Source: Sulfurovum indicum
GTDB lineage: Bacteria > Campylobacterota > Campylobacteria > Campylobacterales > Sulfurovaceae
Reading direction: 5' to 3'
Assembly (NCBI RefSeq): GCF_014931715.1
Contig: NZ_CP063164.1
Span: 124,001 to 188,000 of the forward strand
Length of the DNA: 64,000 bases
The translations under genes and the position numbers were made by a program. Under the pieces are notes generated by a model. The model made no database searches. It worked only from the letters and a program-made list of their open reading frames with translations, and was not told the DNA's origin. Of this stretch, positions 25,505-35,427 are shown piece by piece. How positions within the stretch are numbered: the stretch's first letter is position 1; each line of letters opens with the position of its first letter.

Positions 25505-25521
25505 TGGCAGAGAGGAAGGGA
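25505..25521. repeat. proximal attachment site within tRNA-Ser
   Basis: TGGCAGAGAGGAAGGGA, the 3' end of the tRNA gene on the minus strand and identical to 4880-4896. It marks the right boundary of the integrative element and leaves the tRNA intact. Confidence 0.85.
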
Positions 25522-25592
25522 TTCGAACCCTCGAGGCTGTTACACCTACACGAGTTCCAGTCGTGCGCCTTCGACCACTCGGCCACCTCTCT
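25505..25592 (-). tRNA. tRNA-Ser (anticodon GGA)
   Basis: 88 nt with encoded CCA. The acceptor AGAGAGG pairs with CCTCTCT. The anticodon stem CACGA/TCGTG encloses CTGGAAC, giving anticodon GGA. The T-loop GGTTCGAATCC and a class II variable arm are present. Decodes UCC/UCU. It is the integration target of the island to its left. Confidence 0.95.
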
Positions 25593-25595
25593 ACG

Positions 25596-25710
25596 GTCTG
25601 TAAGTACCCCTTCCCAGATGGCTGCGGCACACGAGAAAGAGGGGTGGGCTGCTACGTTCCCGTCCTGACCCGCTGTCCCTCAGTCCCGTTGCACAGGTCT
25701 GAAAAGAGGC
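25596..25710 (-). ncRNA. ffs: signal recognition particle RNA (4.5S type)
   Basis: On the minus strand the conserved SRP domain IV is visible: GGGTCAGGACGGGAACG followed by TAGCAGCCC, with flanking complementary arms. This small bacterial form targets ribosomes to the membrane with Ffh/FtsY. A -10 box TATAAT lies at 25717-25722 (minus strand), six bases before the proposed 5' end. The RNA end is only a few bases from the tRNA-Ser 5' end, so both are probably made as one precursor. The exact ends are estimated. Confidence 0.85.
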
Positions 25711-25824
25711 GGGGAAATTATAGCGAAGCCTTGCTTATGCAAGCCTAAGTAGGTAGTGATAGTGATGGGGAAAATAGGCAGAAGAGAAAAATAAAAATCC
25801 TCTATCAATCATCACTGTCACTAA

Positions 25825-26904
25825 TCACGCATCACTCTCCGCGTGCGCAATGCTCCATTCGTTGAACGGTATGGCCTCAAAGTGCAGCTTCTCAATATCA
25901 AAAGCATAACTGTTTGCTACGGTTACGATGGTGATCTTTTGAATGCCGTGCTTTTTGTAGAGGGAAAACTTGTTCTGCGATTTGACCCAGATACTCTCTT
26001 CGCTCTCGAAGGGGGCAGGGATGATCAGCTCATTTGCATCGGTAAGGTATCCATGTACGCCAAGTGTTTTAAGACGGATGCCGTGTTTGATGAGTGTAAG
26101 GGTGATCATGGTATCAAACTGGGTACCGAACGGCTGGTGAGCAGTCAGGTACTTGACAAAGGCAAAATCGTACAGAAGCATCTTTTTGCCGCTTCGTTTG
26201 ATGGCATTGTCTATGAAGTAGAGCAGCCCCTCTTCCTGGAAACGTTTGATCGTACTGTAGACAAAATCTTTCGAGATCCTGAAATGCTCTTTGGTAAAAC
26301 TGTAGATCTGGTGTACGGTCATAGGTTGTGCATTGTGGCGTGCCAGAATGAGGATGAGCGACTGCTCATTGGGGCTGAACTGCTGCTGAAAGAACTGTTT
26401 CATCAAAAGTGTGGTGCTTCTGGTATGTTTTGCCATAGCCGGAAGCGTACCGGTTTTAAGAAAATGGTTCAAAGCTGCAGTAGCAGAACCGGCATGTTCA
26501 AAGGCAAGGAACTCTTCATAGTCCAAAGGAAAGAGCTGCAAAGGCATAAAGCGTTCATTATGCAGCGGGATACGACTGACAATGATGAGACGCGTTACAT
26601 CCGGAAACTCATCGAGCATACCTTCCTCATAATGGTCGAGTATCAGCTCCGCTATCTCATACTCTTTTATGTACTCCTGCAGCGGCAGCGTATCGAATGT
26701 GTTGAGGATGAGGTTCGGGTCTTCCAGGTCGATATAGAGTGTGTGTTCATCTCTTTGCTGAAGATAATCAAGCACCAGTGCAGTTTTCCCGCACCCTCTC
26801 GCACCGTAAAGGTTGACATCTCCCATAGGAGGGATCATCGTTTTTCGTAAAGTAAAATGGTCGTTCACAGGAGGATGTTCATGGTAATGTTCAAGAAGAT
26901 CCAT
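25825..26904 (-). CDS. AAA-family ATPase (AAA_14/DUF4143-like)
   Basis: 359 aa. Walker A is NLYGARGCGKTALVL (about 31-45), Walker B-like residues are in ELILDHYEEGML, and an arginine sensor is in LIIVSRIPL. A winged-helix-like segment (about 195-245: TVHQIYSFTKEHFRISKDFVYSTIKRFQEEGL) and a C-terminal DUF4143-like domain follow. Proteins of this group are widespread, often island-borne, and mostly uncharacterised. It starts after GGATTGGAG. It lies between the SRP RNA and the ribosomal operon and is divergent from rpsJ. Confidence 0.7.
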   Translation of the reverse strand: MDLLEHYHEHPPVNDHFTLRKTMIPPMGDVNLYGARGCGKTALVLDYLQQRDEHTLYIDLEDPNLILNTFDTLPLQEYIKEYEIAELILDHYEEGMLDEFPDVTRLIIVSRIPLHNERFMPLQLFPLDYEEFLAFEHAGSATAALNHFLKTGTLPAMAKHTRSTTLLMKQFFQQQFSPNEQSLILILARHNAQPMTVHQIYSFTKEHFRISKDFVYSTIKRFQEEGLLYFIDNAIKRSGKKMLLYDFAFVKYLTAHQPFGTQFDTMITLTLIKHGIRLKTLGVHGYLTDANELIIPAPFESEESIWVKSQNKFSLYKKHGIQKITIVTVANSYAFDIEKLHFEAIPFNEWSIAHAESDA

Positions 26905-26977
26905 TGAAATATCTCCAATCCTTCCTTTTTAAAAGGAAACAATTTTTTAAATTGTACCGTTATTGGCCTGAAAAGTA

Positions 26978-27006
26978 TTGCACCTTTGCAAAAGTTTGGG
27001 TATAAT
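26978..27006 (+). promoter_or_regulatory. promoter of the S10-spc ribosomal operon
   Basis: TTGCAC (26978-26983), 17-bp spacer, TATAAT (27001-27006) preceded by TTTGGG. The same TTTGGGTATAAT stands before the rpmJ-rplQ operon (37818-37829). About 85 nt of untranslated leader follow before rpsJ. Confidence 0.8.
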
Positions 27007-27094
27007 TCGCGTTCCTAAATTTATGTTAGGCGTATCGGAAGCCCCTGTTTACAGTGTCGGAAGGTATTACTAACGAGTTCTTTAAAGGGTAAAA

Positions 27095-27406
27095 ATGGAA
27101 AAAATTAGATTGAAGCTTAAAGCTTATGATCACCGTGTTTTAGACAGATCAGTTGCTGCTATCGTAGATGCAGTCAAGCGTACAGGTGCAGAGATTAGAG
27201 GGCCAATTCCAATGCCAACTAAGATCAAGCGTTATACCGTACTTAAATCACCACACGTAAACAAAGATTCACGTGAGCAATTCGAGATCAGGATTCATGG
27301 AAGAATGATCGACATCGTTTCAGCGACCTCAGATACAATCGATTCACTTATGAAGTTGGATCTTGCACCTGAGATCGAAGTTGAAATCAGATCAATGGAC
27401 AAGTAG
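27095..27406 (+). CDS. rpsJ: 30S ribosomal protein S10
   Basis: 103 aa, full length for S10. It binds 16S rRNA in the small-subunit head; in other bacteria it also partners NusB in antitermination. The motifs [22 protein letters not shown] and IDSLMKLDL are characteristic. First gene of the long operon, after AAAGGGTAAAA. Confidence 0.98.
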   Translation: MEKIRLKLKAYDHRVLDRSVAAIVDAVKRTGAEIRGPIPMPTKIKRYTVLKSPHVNKDSREQFEIRIHGRMIDIVSATSDTIDSLMKLDLAPEIEVEIRSMDK

Positions 27407-27415
27407 GAGTAGAGA

Positions 27416-27997
27416 ATGGAATTTATCGTAGAAAAAATTGGTATGAGCAGAACTATCGACGTACCAAGTGTTCCTGTTACACTTCTTAAAGTCGTTGATA
27501 CAAAAGTGTGTGAAGTAAGAGAAGACGGGAAAGCACTTGTTGCGTATAACAGCTCAAAAAAGATCAACAAAGCGATCGAGGGTCAGCAAAATAAATTTGG
27601 GATCTCCAAAGAGTTCAACAAATTTATGACAATCGAAGTTGCTGAAGGTACTGAAGCTGGTGATCTTGATCCGGCAGCATTGGCTGAAGCAGCAGTGGTT
27701 AAAACTTCTTTGAACACCAAAGGTAGAGGTTTTCAGGGTGGTATGAAGCGTCACGGTTTCGGCGGCGGACCTGGTTCACACGGGCACAGATTCGGTAGAC
27801 GTATCGGTTCTATCGGTAACGCGGAATGGCCTGGACGTGTTCAGAAAGGTAAGAAAATGCCTGGACAGTACGGTAACACTAAAGTGACAGTAAAAAATGA
27901 AGTCATTTCATTCGATGCTGAGAACGGCATCCTAGTATTAAAAGGTTCAATTCCTGGTCACAACGGTGCCAGAGGATTGGTAAGGATCGTTAAATGA
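27416..27997 (+). CDS. rplC: 50S ribosomal protein L3
   Basis: 193 aa, slightly shorter than the usual 205-210. The central loop [17 protein letters not shown] reaches towards the peptidyl-transferase centre, and [15 protein letters not shown] is typical. It overlaps rplD by 4 bp (ATGA), consistent with translational coupling. Confidence 0.98.
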   Translation: MEFIVEKIGMSRTIDVPSVPVTLLKVVDTKVCEVREDGKALVAYNSSKKINKAIEGQQNKFGISKEFNKFMTIEVAEGTEAGDLDPAALAEAAVVKTSLNTKGRGFQGGMKRHGFGGGPGSHGHRFGRRIGSIGNAEWPGRVQKGKKMPGQYGNTKVTVKNEVISFDAENGILVLKGSIPGHNGARGLVRIVK

Positions 27998-28587
27998 GTA
28001 ATGTAACAACTATTAAAACAACTGACCTTCCACAGAAATTCCTGGAAGTACACCCGCACAACCTTTACCTTTACTGTAAAGCGTATGCTGCAGGGCTTAG
28101 AGCAAATACTGCCCAGACCAAGAACAGATCTGCTGTAAGCGGCGGTGGTAAGAAGCCATGGGCGCAAAAAGGCGGCGGACGCGCAAGAGCAGGTTCATTG
28201 AGATCTCCACTCTTTGTCGGCGGTGGTGTAGCGTTCGGACCAAGTACGAACAAGAACTATGACCAGAAAGTAAACAAAAAGCAGAAGAAACTTGCACTTT
28301 ATCATGCCCTGGCTGAAAAAGCAGCGAACGACGCACTTTTTGTTGTAGACAACATCACTGTTGAGTCTGGTAAAACAAAAGATGCTTTGGCATTTGTGAA
28401 CAGTCTTGAGCAGAGAGATGTACTTGTAGTAAAAGAGATGATCGATGACAAAACATTCCTGGCATTCAGAAATCTCCAGAACGCATACCTTGTTGAATCA
28501 AATGAGCTTAACGCTTATCTTGCAGCGGCATATCACTCTGTAGTGATCGAAAAAGCTGTATTTGAAAAATTGACGAAAGAGGCTTAA
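27994..28587 (+). CDS. rplD: 50S ribosomal protein L4
   Basis: 197 aa. The extended loop [20 protein letters not shown] lines the exit tunnel. In E. coli L4 represses its own operon; no comparable leader structure was identified here. Coupled to rplC by ATGA overlap. Confidence 0.98.
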   Translation: MSNVTTIKTTDLPQKFLEVHPHNLYLYCKAYAAGLRANTAQTKNRSAVSGGGKKPWAQKGGGRARAGSLRSPLFVGGGVAFGPSTNKNYDQKVNKKQKKLALYHALAEKAANDALFVVDNITVESGKTKDALAFVNSLEQRDVLVVKEMIDDKTFLAFRNLQNAYLVESNELNAYLAAAYHSVVIEKAVFEKLTKEA

Positions 28588-28588
28588 G

Positions 28589-28870
28589 ATGGCAGATATT
28601 ACAGATATCAAATCAATTATGTATACAGAGAAGAGTCTGGCTCTTCAGGAAGAGGGTGTCATCGTAGTTCAAACAACTCCAAGAATGACTAAAAACGGTC
28701 TTAAAGAGGTTTTCAAAGAGTTCTTTGGGATCACACCACTTAAAGTGAACTCTATGAGAGTGAACGGGAAAGTGAAGAGATTTAAAGGTATCGAAGGTAA
28801 AAGACCGGACTCTAAAAAGTTCTATGTCAAGCTTCCTGAAGATGCAAAAATCGAAAGCTTAGCGGTATAA
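28589..28870 (+). CDS. rplW: 50S ribosomal protein L23
   Basis: 93 aa. Found at the tunnel exit, where SRP and trigger factor dock. Contains the TEKSL motif near the start and [15 protein letters not shown]. Starts 1 bp after the rplD stop. Confidence 0.97.
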   Translation: MADITDIKSIMYTEKSLALQEEGVIVVQTTPRMTKNGLKEVFKEFFGITPLKVNSMRVNGKVKRFKGIEGKRPDSKKFYVKLPEDAKIESLAV

Positions 28871-28879
28871 GGATAGAAG

Positions 28880-29707
28880 ATGGCAATTAAAACATATAAA
28901 CCAACCACACCTTCACGTCGTTATATGACTAACCTTGACAGCGGTGATATCACTGCAAAGCCAAGCGTTAGAGCTCTACTGAAGAATCTTCCGAGATCTG
29001 CAGGTAGAAACAGTAACGGTAGAATTACATCTCGTCACAGAGAAGCGGGTGCGAAAAAACTTTACAGAATCATCGATTTCAAAAGAAACAAGTTCGGTGT
29101 TGAAGGTACAGTGGCAACTGTTGAGTACGATCCGTACAGAAACTGTAGAATCTGTCTTGTTAAATATGTAGACGGAGACAGAAGATATATCCTTCAGCCA
29201 AAAGGGCTTAATGTCGGTGACAAGATCATGGCAGCGGAAGCTGGACTTGACATCAAGACCGGTAATGCAATGAAACTGAAGAATATCCCTGTAGGTACAC
29301 TGGTACACAATATTGAGCTCAGTCCGGGACACGGCGGTCAGATTGCACGTTCTGCCGGCGGTTATGCTCAGATCATGGGTAGAGACGGCAAATATGTATC
29401 TCTCAGACTCCCTTCCGGTGAGATGAGATATGTGCTTGGCGAGTGTCTGGCGACTGTCGGTACTGTAGGGAATGAAGACTTCTCCAACATCGTTATCGGT
29501 AAAGCAGGTAGAAGCAGACACCTTGGTATCAGACCACAGACACGTGGTTCTGCGATGAACCCGATCGATCACCCGCATGGTGGTGGTGAAGGTAAGACAA
29601 ACTCTGGTCGTCACCCGGTATCTCCTTGGGGTATGCCAACAAAAGGGTTTAAGACTCGTAAGAAAAAAGCTAGTGACAAACTTATCATTAGCAAGAGAAA
29701 AAAGTAA
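28880..29707 (+). CDS. rplB: 50S ribosomal protein L2
   Basis: 275 aa, normal length. It helps subunit joining and peptidyl transfer. The conserved C-terminal motif [20 protein letters not shown] carries the functionally important histidine. Confidence 0.99.
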   Translation: MAIKTYKPTTPSRRYMTNLDSGDITAKPSVRALLKNLPRSAGRNSNGRITSRHREAGAKKLYRIIDFKRNKFGVEGTVATVEYDPYRNCRICLVKYVDGDRRYILQPKGLNVGDKIMAAEAGLDIKTGNAMKLKNIPVGTLVHNIELSPGHGGQIARSAGGYAQIMGRDGKYVSLRLPSGEMRYVLGECLATVGTVGNEDFSNIVIGKAGRSRHLGIRPQTRGSAMNPIDHPHGGGEGKTNSGRHPVSPWGMPTKGFKTRKKKASDKLIISKRKK

Positions 29708-29718
29708 GGGGCTGAGAT

Positions 29719-29997
29719 ATGGCAAGATCGTTAAAAAAAGGTCCATTCATCGATGGTCACCTAATGAAAAAAGTGCTTAAGGCAAAAGAAGAGGGTTCTA
29801 ACAAACCGATCAAAACCTGGTCAAGAAGATCTGTGATCTTCCCAGAGTTCATCGGTCTTACTATCAATGTACACAACGGAAGACAATTTGTTCCTGTGTT
29901 CATTACTGAGAACCACGTAGGATACAAGCTTGGTGAATTCGCACCAACAAGAACATTCAAGGGCCATAAAGGTTCTGTTCAGAAGAAGGTAGGGTAA
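29719..29997 (+). CDS. rpsS: 30S ribosomal protein S19
   Basis: 92 aa. Starts [15 protein letters not shown] and ends in a basic [11 protein letters not shown] tail. It contacts S13 and the A-site finger in the small-subunit head. Confidence 0.98.
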   Translation: MARSLKKGPFIDGHLMKKVLKAKEEGSNKPIKTWSRRSVIFPEFIGLTINVHNGRQFVPVFITENHVGYKLGEFAPTRTFKGHKGSVQKKVG

Positions 29998-29998
29998 T

Positions 29999-30337
29999 AT
30001 GAGTAGAGCATTATTGAAATTCGTAAGAGTATCACCTACAAAAGCTAGACTGATCGCCAGAGAAGTTCAGGGAATGAATGCGGAACTTGCATTGGCATCT
30101 CTTGAATTTATGCCGAACAAAGCAGCGGGTATCATCTCTAAAGTGATCGCTTCAGCGGTTGCAAACGGTGACTATGAGCCTGAGGAAGTAGAGATCACTT
30201 CCTGTAGAGTTGACAAAGCGGCGGTAATGAAAAGATGGAGACCTAGAGCAAGAGGTACTGCGTCAAGAATCATTAAACCAACAGCACATATCCTTGTTGA
30301 AGTTGGTCCAGCTAAAAAAGATGGGGAGGACGCATAA
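29999..30337 (+). CDS. rplV: 50S ribosomal protein L22
   Basis: 112 aa. Globular domain plus the tunnel beta-hairpin ([15 protein letters not shown]), the segment known from macrolide-resistance mutants. Starts one base after rpsS. Confidence 0.97.
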   Translation: MSRALLKFVRVSPTKARLIAREVQGMNAELALASLEFMPNKAAGIISKVIASAVANGDYEPEEVEITSCRVDKAAVMKRWRPRARGTASRIIKPTAHILVEVGPAKKDGEDA

Positions 30338-30338
30338 T

Positions 30339-31037
30339 ATGGGTCAAAAAGTCAATCCGATAGGTCTTAGACTAGGGATCAACAGAAACTGGGAGTCAAG
30401 ATGGTTCCCTGCAAAAACAAGAGCGGCTGATTTTCTTGCTGAAGATTACAAGATCAGAAAATTTTTGAAAAAAGAGCTTTTCTATGCAGGTGTTTCCAAC
30501 ATCATCATTGAAAGAACGGTCAAGAAGCTCAGAGTGAACATCGTAACGGCACGTCCGGGTATCATTATCGGTAAAAAAGGTGCAGATATTGAAAAATTGA
30601 AAGCAACACTTACCAAAATGCTTGGTAAAGATGTAGCGATCAATATCAAAGAAGAGAAACGTCCTCAGGCATCTGCACAATTGGCAGCTGAGAATGTTGC
30701 GACACAGCTTGAAAGACGTGTTGCGTTCAGACGTGCAATGAAAAAAGTGATCCAGGGAGCACTTAAATCAGGTGCTAAAGGGATCAAAATTTCAGTTTCC
30801 GGTAGACTTGGCGGAGCTGAAATGGCTAGAACCGAGTGGTACCTTGAGGGAAGAGTTCCTCTGCATACACTTAGAGCAAAAATCGATTACGGTTTTGCTG
30901 AAGCACATACTACATACGGAATTATCGGTATCAAAGTATGGATCTTCAAAGGTGAAGTACTTGCCAAAGGAATTCAGCAAGAGCCAAAAGAAGAGAAAAA
31001 AGGTGGCAGAAGACCATCTAGAAAAAGAGGTGAATAA
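30339..31037 (+). CDS. rpsC: 30S ribosomal protein S3
   Basis: 232 aa. Start set at 30339 ([16 protein letters not shown], the universal S3 start) and not at the upstream in-frame ATG 30294, which lies within rplV. A KH domain with the GxxG motif ([12 protein letters not shown]) is present. Starts one base after the rplV stop and has a lysine/arginine-rich tail. Confidence 0.98.
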   Translation: MGQKVNPIGLRLGINRNWESRWFPAKTRAADFLAEDYKIRKFLKKELFYAGVSNIIIERTVKKLRVNIVTARPGIIIGKKGADIEKLKATLTKMLGKDVAINIKEEKRPQASAQLAAENVATQLERRVAFRRAMKKVIQGALKSGAKGIKISVSGRLGGAEMARTEWYLEGRVPLHTLRAKIDYGFAEAHTTYGIIGIKVWIFKGEVLAKGIQQEPKEEKKGGRRPSRKRGE

Positions 31038-31039
31038 TC

Positions 31040-31465
31040 ATGTTAATGCCTAAAAGAACCAAATGGAGAAAGCAGCAAAAAGGTCGTAACCGAGGTAAGT
31101 CTTTCAGAGGTAACAAGATTGAGTTCGGTGATATTGCGATCAAAGCAGTTGAAGCTGGCAGAATCGATTCCCGCCAGATCGAAGCAGCGCGTATTACAAT
31201 GACAAGAAGAATCAGCAGAACAGGTAAGACATGGATTAGAGTTTTCCCTGACAAGCCTCTTACAGCAAAGCCTCTTGAAACAAGAATGGGTAAAGGTAAA
31301 GGTGCTGTTGACAAATGGGTTATGAATATCAAGCCGGGAAGAATTATCTTTGAAATGGCAGGTGTTGAAGAGTCTCTTGCAAGAGAAGCACTTACACTAG
31401 CGATTCATAAAATGCCGTTTAAGTGTAAAATCATCACTGCAAAGGATAGTCATGAAATATATTGA
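31040..31465 (+). CDS. rplP: 50S ribosomal protein L16
   Basis: 141 aa starting [11 protein letters not shown]. Binds near the A site and 5S rRNA. Its 3' end overlaps rpmC by 14 bp, an unusually long overlap for this operon. Confidence 0.98.
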   Translation: MLMPKRTKWRKQQKGRNRGKSFRGNKIEFGDIAIKAVEAGRIDSRQIEAARITMTRRISRTGKTWIRVFPDKPLTAKPLETRMGKGKGAVDKWVMNIKPGRIIFEMAGVEESLAREALTLAIHKMPFKCKIITAKDSHEIY

Positions 31466-31643
31466 TTTGAAAGACAAAAGCGAAGCAGAACTGGTTGCTA
31501 TGCTTAAAGAGAAAAAACTTGAATTGTTTACCTTGAATGCAAAGCAAAAGACTATGCAGCTCACAAACACTTCAGAGTTGAGAACAGCGAAAAAAGATAT
31601 CGCTAGAATCCAAACAGCACTCACTGCTGTGAGATCGAAGTAA
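31452..31643 (+). CDS. rpmC: 50S ribosomal protein L29
   Basis: 63 aa, all helical, at the tunnel exit beside L23. Contains the [20 protein letters not shown] block typical of L29. Overlaps the end of rplP; its RBS (AAAGGA) lies inside rplP. Confidence 0.95.
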   Translation: MKYIDLKDKSEAELVAMLKEKKLELFTLNAKQKTMQLTNTSELRTAKKDIARIQTALTAVRSK

Positions 31644-31653
31644 GGGGTCATCT

Positions 31654-31902
31654 ATGCCAAAAAGACAAATAACAGGTACTGTGATTAAAAAGGCTGGAGA
31701 CAAGACTGCAACCGTATTGGTTGAGAGACGTGTTCTTCACCCAAGATATCACAAGACAGTAAAAAGATTTAAGAAATATCTTGTTCATGATGAGAAGAAT
31801 GACATCAATGTTGGAGATACAGTGACTGCTATTGAATGCAGACCGCTTTCAAAGACAAAGAGCTTCAGACTTCTTGAGATCGTGAAGAGAGGAGAAGTGT
31901 AA
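31654..31902 (+). CDS. rpsQ: 30S ribosomal protein S17
   Basis: 82 aa OB-fold protein ([19 protein letters not shown], then [19 protein letters not shown]). Shares one base (TAATG) with rplN. Confidence 0.98.
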   Translation: MPKRQITGTVIKKAGDKTATVLVERRVLHPRYHKTVKRFKKYLVHDEKNDINVGDTVTAIECRPLSKTKSFRLLEIVKRGEV

Positions 31903-32270
31903 TGATCCAGGGATTTACTAGACTGAATGTAGCAGACAACTCAGGTGCGAAAGAGATCATGTGTATCAAGGTTCTTGGCGGATCCAAAAGAAGATATGCA
32001 TCTGTAGGTGATGTGATCGTTGCTTCTGTAAAGAAAGCACTTCCGACAGGAAAAGTTAAAAAAGGTAAAGTGGTTAAAGCGGTTGTTGTCAGAACAAAGA
32101 AAGAGATCCAGAGAGAAAATGGTTCACTTATCAGATTTGACGACAATGCGGCAGTGATCATCGATGACAAGAAAGAGCCAATAGGTACACGTATCTTCGG
32201 CCCTGTAAGTCGTGAAACAAGATATGCAGGATTCATGAAAATTGTATCACTTGCACCGGAGGTATGGTAA
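31902..32270 (+). CDS. rplN: 50S ribosomal protein L14
   Basis: 122 aa, full length. Starts [18 protein letters not shown] and ends in the conserved PEVW. Part of intersubunit bridges B5 and B8. Confidence 0.99.
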   Translation: MIQGFTRLNVADNSGAKEIMCIKVLGGSKRRYASVGDVIVASVKKALPTGKVKKGKVVKAVVVRTKKEIQRENGSLIRFDDNAAVIIDDKKEPIGTRIFGPVSRETRYAGFMKIVSLAPEVW

Positions 32271-32503
32271 TGGCGAAGAAATTCAAGATCAAAAAGGGTG
32301 ACCAGGTAATGGTTATCGCTGGTGATGACAAAGGTAAAACCGGAGAAGTTCTTCAGGTTCTTACCAAAAAAGATGCAGTGATCGTTGCAGGTTGCAAAAT
32401 AGCTAAAAAAGCTGTAAAACCTAGCGAACAGAACAAAGAGGGCGGATTTGCAAATGTTGAAATGCCGATCCATATCTCAAATGTAAAAAAAGTAGAGGGT
32501 TAA
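32270..32503 (+). CDS. rplX: 50S ribosomal protein L24
   Basis: 77 aa with a KOW motif ([23 protein letters not shown]). I placed the start at 32270, overlapping the rplN stop as TAATG, because GGAGG at 32258-32262 is 7 bp from it but only 1 bp from the alternative ATG at 32264. Early assembly protein. At 77 aa it is on the short side. Confidence 0.95.
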   Translation: MAKKFKIKKGDQVMVIAGDDKGKTGEVLQVLTKKDAVIVAGCKIAKKAVKPSEQNKEGGFANVEMPIHISNVKKVEG

Positions 32504-32507
32504 TCCT

Positions 32508-33053
32508 ATGAGTAGAATGAAGCAAAAGTACAATGACATCGTGCCTGCACTTAGAGAAGAGTGCGGGGTTAAAAACCCGATGCAGACACCTAAGCTTGAA
32601 AAGATCGTGATCTCTGTAGGTGCCGGTGAAGAGGGGAAAGACTCTAAACTCATCGCCAACATGGCAGATACGATCTCTCTTATTGCCGGACAAAAAGCAG
32701 TGATCGTGAACGCAAAGAAATCTGTTGCCGGTTTTAAAGCAAGAGAGGGTGCACCTTCAGGTATCAGAGTGACACTCAGAGGTGAAAACATGTATAACTT
32801 CTTTGACAAGCTCGTCTCAATCGCGCTTCCAAGAGTTAAAGACTTTAGAGGTACACCAAGAAAAGGTTTTGACGGACGCGGTAACTACAACTTTGGTCTT
32901 CAAGAGCAGTTGATGTTCCCTGAAGTTGAGTTTGACAACATCATTAAGACACACGGTATGAACATCACTATCGTTACAAGTACCGAAGATGACAAAGAAG
33001 CATTCACGCTTTTGGAAAAGCTTGGTATGCCTTTCGCTAAAGGGAGAAACTAA
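32508..33053 (+). CDS. rplE: 50S ribosomal protein L5
   Basis: 181 aa. Binds 5S rRNA and contacts the P-site tRNA. Recognised from [30 protein letters not shown] and [19 protein letters not shown]. Shares one base with rpsN. Confidence 0.99.
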   Translation: MSRMKQKYNDIVPALREECGVKNPMQTPKLEKIVISVGAGEEGKDSKLIANMADTISLIAGQKAVIVNAKKSVAGFKAREGAPSGIRVTLRGENMYNFFDKLVSIALPRVKDFRGTPRKGFDGRGNYNFGLQEQLMFPEVEFDNIIKTHGMNITIVTSTEDDKEAFTLLEKLGMPFAKGRN

Positions 33054-33238
33054 TGGCTAAGAAATCAATGATTGCAAAGCAGAAGAGAAAAGCAAAATTC
33101 TCAACTCAGGCGTATACAAGATGTAACATTTGTGGTAGACCTCACTCAGTATATAGAGACTTTGGTCTTTGCCGTGTGTGTTTAAGAAAAATGGCCAATG
33201 AAGGTCTTATTCCTGGTATGCGTAAAGCAAGCTGGTAA
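33053..33238 (+). CDS. rpsN: 30S ribosomal protein S14, zinc-binding type
   Basis: 61 aa, the short (type Z) form with a zinc ribbon: CNIC (about 24-27) and CRVC (about 40-43). Zinc-free paralogues exist in some bacteria; none is seen in this window. Confidence 0.98.
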   Translation: MAKKSMIAKQKRKAKFSTQAYTRCNICGRPHSVYRDFGLCRVCLRKMANEGLIPGMRKASW

Positions 33239-33251
33239 GGAGAAGTAAAAG

Positions 33252-33647
33252 ATGATGACAGATATAATTGCAGATTCTCTGACTCGTATCAGAAATGCTG
33301 CGCAAAGAAAACTAGACGTTACAACACTTCTTCACTCTAATACAATTGAGGCGATCGTATCTATTTTTGTAGACAAAGGTTACCTTGAGAGTTACAAAGT
33401 GAAGGAAGACGGCAACAAGAAGACCATTAAAGTGGTATTGAAGTATGATGACAATGAAAAAAGTGTTATCAATGAAATCAAGAAGATCTCTAAGCCCGGT
33501 AGACGTGTCCACCAGGGTAAAGATGCGATCAGAACATTTAAGAACGGTTACGGTACATTGGTTGTTTCAACAAGCCAAGGCGTACTTGCTAACGATGAAG
33601 CGTACAAGCGTGGTATCGGCGGCGAAGTAATCTGTAGTATTTGGTAA
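33252..33647 (+). CDS. rpsH: 30S ribosomal protein S8
   Basis: 131 aa. Two in-frame ATGs (33252, 33255); the first has better spacing to AAGGAG. Ends in [13 protein letters not shown]. Binds helix 21 of 16S rRNA and, in E. coli, represses the spc operon. Confidence 0.98.
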   Translation: MMTDIIADSLTRIRNAAQRKLDVTTLLHSNTIEAIVSIFVDKGYLESYKVKEDGNKKTIKVVLKYDDNEKSVINEIKKISKPGRRVHQGKDAIRTFKNGYGTLVVSTSQGVLANDEAYKRGIGGEVICSIW

Positions 33648-33656
33648 GGAGACAAG

Positions 33657-34193
33657 ATGTCAAGAATAGGAAAAAGACCAGTAACTGTAGCGAGCGGTAT
33701 TGAGGTATCTCTCGACGGTACGACTCTCGTGGCTAAAAAAGGCAATCTTGAAAAGAGACTTGAGACACACGGAAGAGTGGATGTGAACATCGACGGGAAC
33801 GAAGTGATATTTATCAGAAAGGGTGACGACAAGCAGTCTGCAGCCTACTGGGGAACATACAGAGCACTTTTCAACAACATTATCATCGGTCTTGACAAGG
33901 GCTTCCAGAAGTCTCTCGAGATCAATGGTGTCGGTTACAGAGCTGCAGTTCAGGGTAAAGTACTGAATCTTCAGCTCGGTTTCTCCCATGATGTCAACTT
34001 TGATATTCCTGAGGGGCTTGATATCTCTGTTGAGAAGAATATCATTACTATCAAAGGTAGTGACAAGCAGGCGGTCGGTCAGGCTGCTGCAGAGATCAGA
34101 GCGTTCAGACCGCCAGAGCCTTATAAAGGTAAAGGTGTGAAGTACACAGATGAAGTGATCATCAGAAAAGCTGGTAAAGCAGCTGGTAAGTAA
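33657..34193 (+). CDS. rplF: 50S ribosomal protein L6
   Basis: 178 aa. Two tandem domains; starts [20 protein letters not shown]-terminal [11 protein letters not shown]. Located near the factor-binding site. Confidence 0.99.
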   Translation: MSRIGKRPVTVASGIEVSLDGTTLVAKKGNLEKRLETHGRVDVNIDGNEVIFIRKGDDKQSAAYWGTYRALFNNIIIGLDKGFQKSLEINGVGYRAAVQGKVLNLQLGFSHDVNFDIPEGLDISVEKNIITIKGSDKQAVGQAAAEIRAFRPPEPYKGKGVKYTDEVIIRKAGKAAGK

Positions 34194-34203
34194 GGGGCGA
34201 TAG

Positions 34204-34560
34204 ATGTTAAAAAGTATTCAAAAAAGAAAAAATAAACTTCGCGCTCAGAGAAAAGCGAGAGTTAGAGGTAAGATCTTTGGAACAGCAGAGCTTCCAAGAC
34301 TCTCTGTTTACAAGTCGAACAAATACTTCTATGCTCAGGCGATCGATGACAATGCCGGTGTAACACTTGCAGCCGTTGACGGAAGAAAGCTCGGACTCAA
34401 AGCAAACAGAGAAGATGTAACAAAAGTAGCTGCCGAGATGGCAAAGAACCTTGCTTCTAAAAACATTGAAAATGTAGTATTTGACAGAAACGGTTACCTT
34501 TACCATGGTGTTGTCGCTGCATTTGCAGATGCTCTTAGAGAAGCCGGAATTAAGTTTTAA
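34204..34560 (+). CDS. rplR: 50S ribosomal protein L18
   Basis: 118 aa. Binds 5S rRNA with L5. Basic N-terminus ([19 protein letters not shown]) and C-terminal [21 protein letters not shown] long open frame on the opposite strand (34207-35133) is a codon-use shadow. Confidence 0.98.
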   Translation: MLKSIQKRKNKLRAQRKARVRGKIFGTAELPRLSVYKSNKYFYAQAIDDNAGVTLAAVDGRKLGLKANREDVTKVAAEMAKNLASKNIENVVFDRNGYLYHGVVAAFADALREAGIKF

Positions 34561-34566
34561 GGAAGC

Positions 34567-35016
34567 ATGATGGAAAATCAAGAAATCGAAAAAGAATTCG
34601 AAGAAGTAATCGTTAATATCGGTCGTGTTACCAAAGTTGTCAAGGGTGGTAGAAGATTCAGATTTACAGCTCTTGTTGTCATCGGTGACAAGAAAGGTAC
34701 AGTAGGATACGGATTTGGTAAAGCCAAAGAGGTTCCGGATGCGATCAAAAAAGCGGTTGATGATGCTCACAAAAATCTTGTGAAAGTAAACATCAAAGGT
34801 ACGACCATCGCTCACGACATCGAGCACAAGTTCAACGCAAGTAGAATCGTGCTTAGACCGGCGAGTGAAGGTACAGGGGTTATCGCCGGTGGTGCTGCTC
34901 GTCCAGTACTTGAACTTGCAGGTGTACAGGATGTACTCTGTAAATCTATCGGTTCTAACAACCCAAACAACCTGGTAAGATGTGCAATTCAGGCACTTAC
35001 CAGAATCAAAGCATAA
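34567..35016 (+). CDS. rpsE: 30S ribosomal protein S5
   Basis: 149 aa, shorter than the E. coli protein (167). Contains [21 protein letters not shown] and the C-terminal [12 protein letters not shown]. It is followed directly by rplO: rpmD (L30), normally between them, is absent, as is usual for Campylobacterota. Confidence 0.98.
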   Translation: MMENQEIEKEFEEVIVNIGRVTKVVKGGRRFRFTALVVIGDKKGTVGYGFGKAKEVPDAIKKAVDDAHKNLVKVNIKGTTIAHDIEHKFNASRIVLRPASEGTGVIAGGAARPVLELAGVQDVLCKSIGSNNPNNLVRCAIQALTRIKA

Positions 35017-35026
35017 GGGGTAAAGT

Positions 35027-35425
35027 ATGGGTCTACATAATTTACAACCAGCTCCAGGGTCTACTCGCAACAGAAAAAGAGTAGGTCGTGGACAGGGTTC
35101 AGGAACAGGTAAAACAGCCGGACGCGGTAACAAGGGTCAAAAAGCAAGATCCGGTTACAGCAAGAAAAGAGGATTTGAAGGTGGTCAAATGCCTCTTCAA
35201 AAAAGATTGCCAAAGATCGGCTTCACATCCAAAGTAGAGAAGCCGTATGTGATCAACGTTGAGAAGATCAAAGCAGTGGCGGAACTTGATGAGATCACAC
35301 TTGAGAGCATCAGATCTGTTCACAAGCTGCAAAAAACAGTTAAAAGAGTAAAATTGATCGGTGCATCAGCAAAAGAGCTTGCATCCAAGATCAAAGACGA
35401 CGCTGTCACAACAAGCGGAAAATAA
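35027..35425 (+). CDS. rplO: 50S ribosomal protein L15
   Basis: 132 aa. Glycine/arginine-rich N-terminus ([20 protein letters not shown]) threads into 23S rRNA; later [15 protein letters not shown]. Two bases separate it from secY. Confidence 0.98.
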   Translation: MGLHNLQPAPGSTRNRKRVGRGQGSGTGKTAGRGNKGQKARSGYSKKRGFEGGQMPLQKRLPKIGFTSKVEKPYVINVEKIKAVAELDEITLESIRSVHKLQKTVKRVKLIGASAKELASKIKDDAVTTSGK

Positions 35426-35427
35426 TC

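Larger units (their letters stand above)
4880..25521. mobile_element. 20.6-kb integrative element at tRNA-Ser(GGA)
   Basis: Bounded by the identical 17-mer TGGCAGAGAGGAAGGGA at 4880-4896 and 25505-25521. The right copy is the 3' end, including CCA, of the intact tRNA-Ser gene, and the element lies on the 3' side of that tRNA as expected. A tyrosine integrase gene is the first gene inside the left end. Contents: Fic protein, Rep-like and relaxase-like genes, oriT-like repeats, iterons, an IS3-family insertion, a Lamassu-like pair, type I R-M, SIR2, and the PRTase/NADAR pair. The genes are mostly AT-rich, whereas hsdR/hsdM look closer to the host, so the element is mosaic. Confidence 0.85.

Noticed and set aside
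25843-26850. 335-codon open frame on the plus strand
   Set aside because: Opposite the AAA ATPase gene, whose Walker A motif and RBS are clear; the plus frame shows no recognisable domain.
28976-29746. 256-codon open frame on the minus strand
   Set aside because: Antisense of rplB; no RBS and composition typical of a shadow frame.
34207-35133. 308-codon open frame on the minus strand
   Set aside because: Lies entirely opposite rplR, rpsE and rplO; low-complexity Cys/Ser-rich translation typical of the antisense of ribosomal genes.
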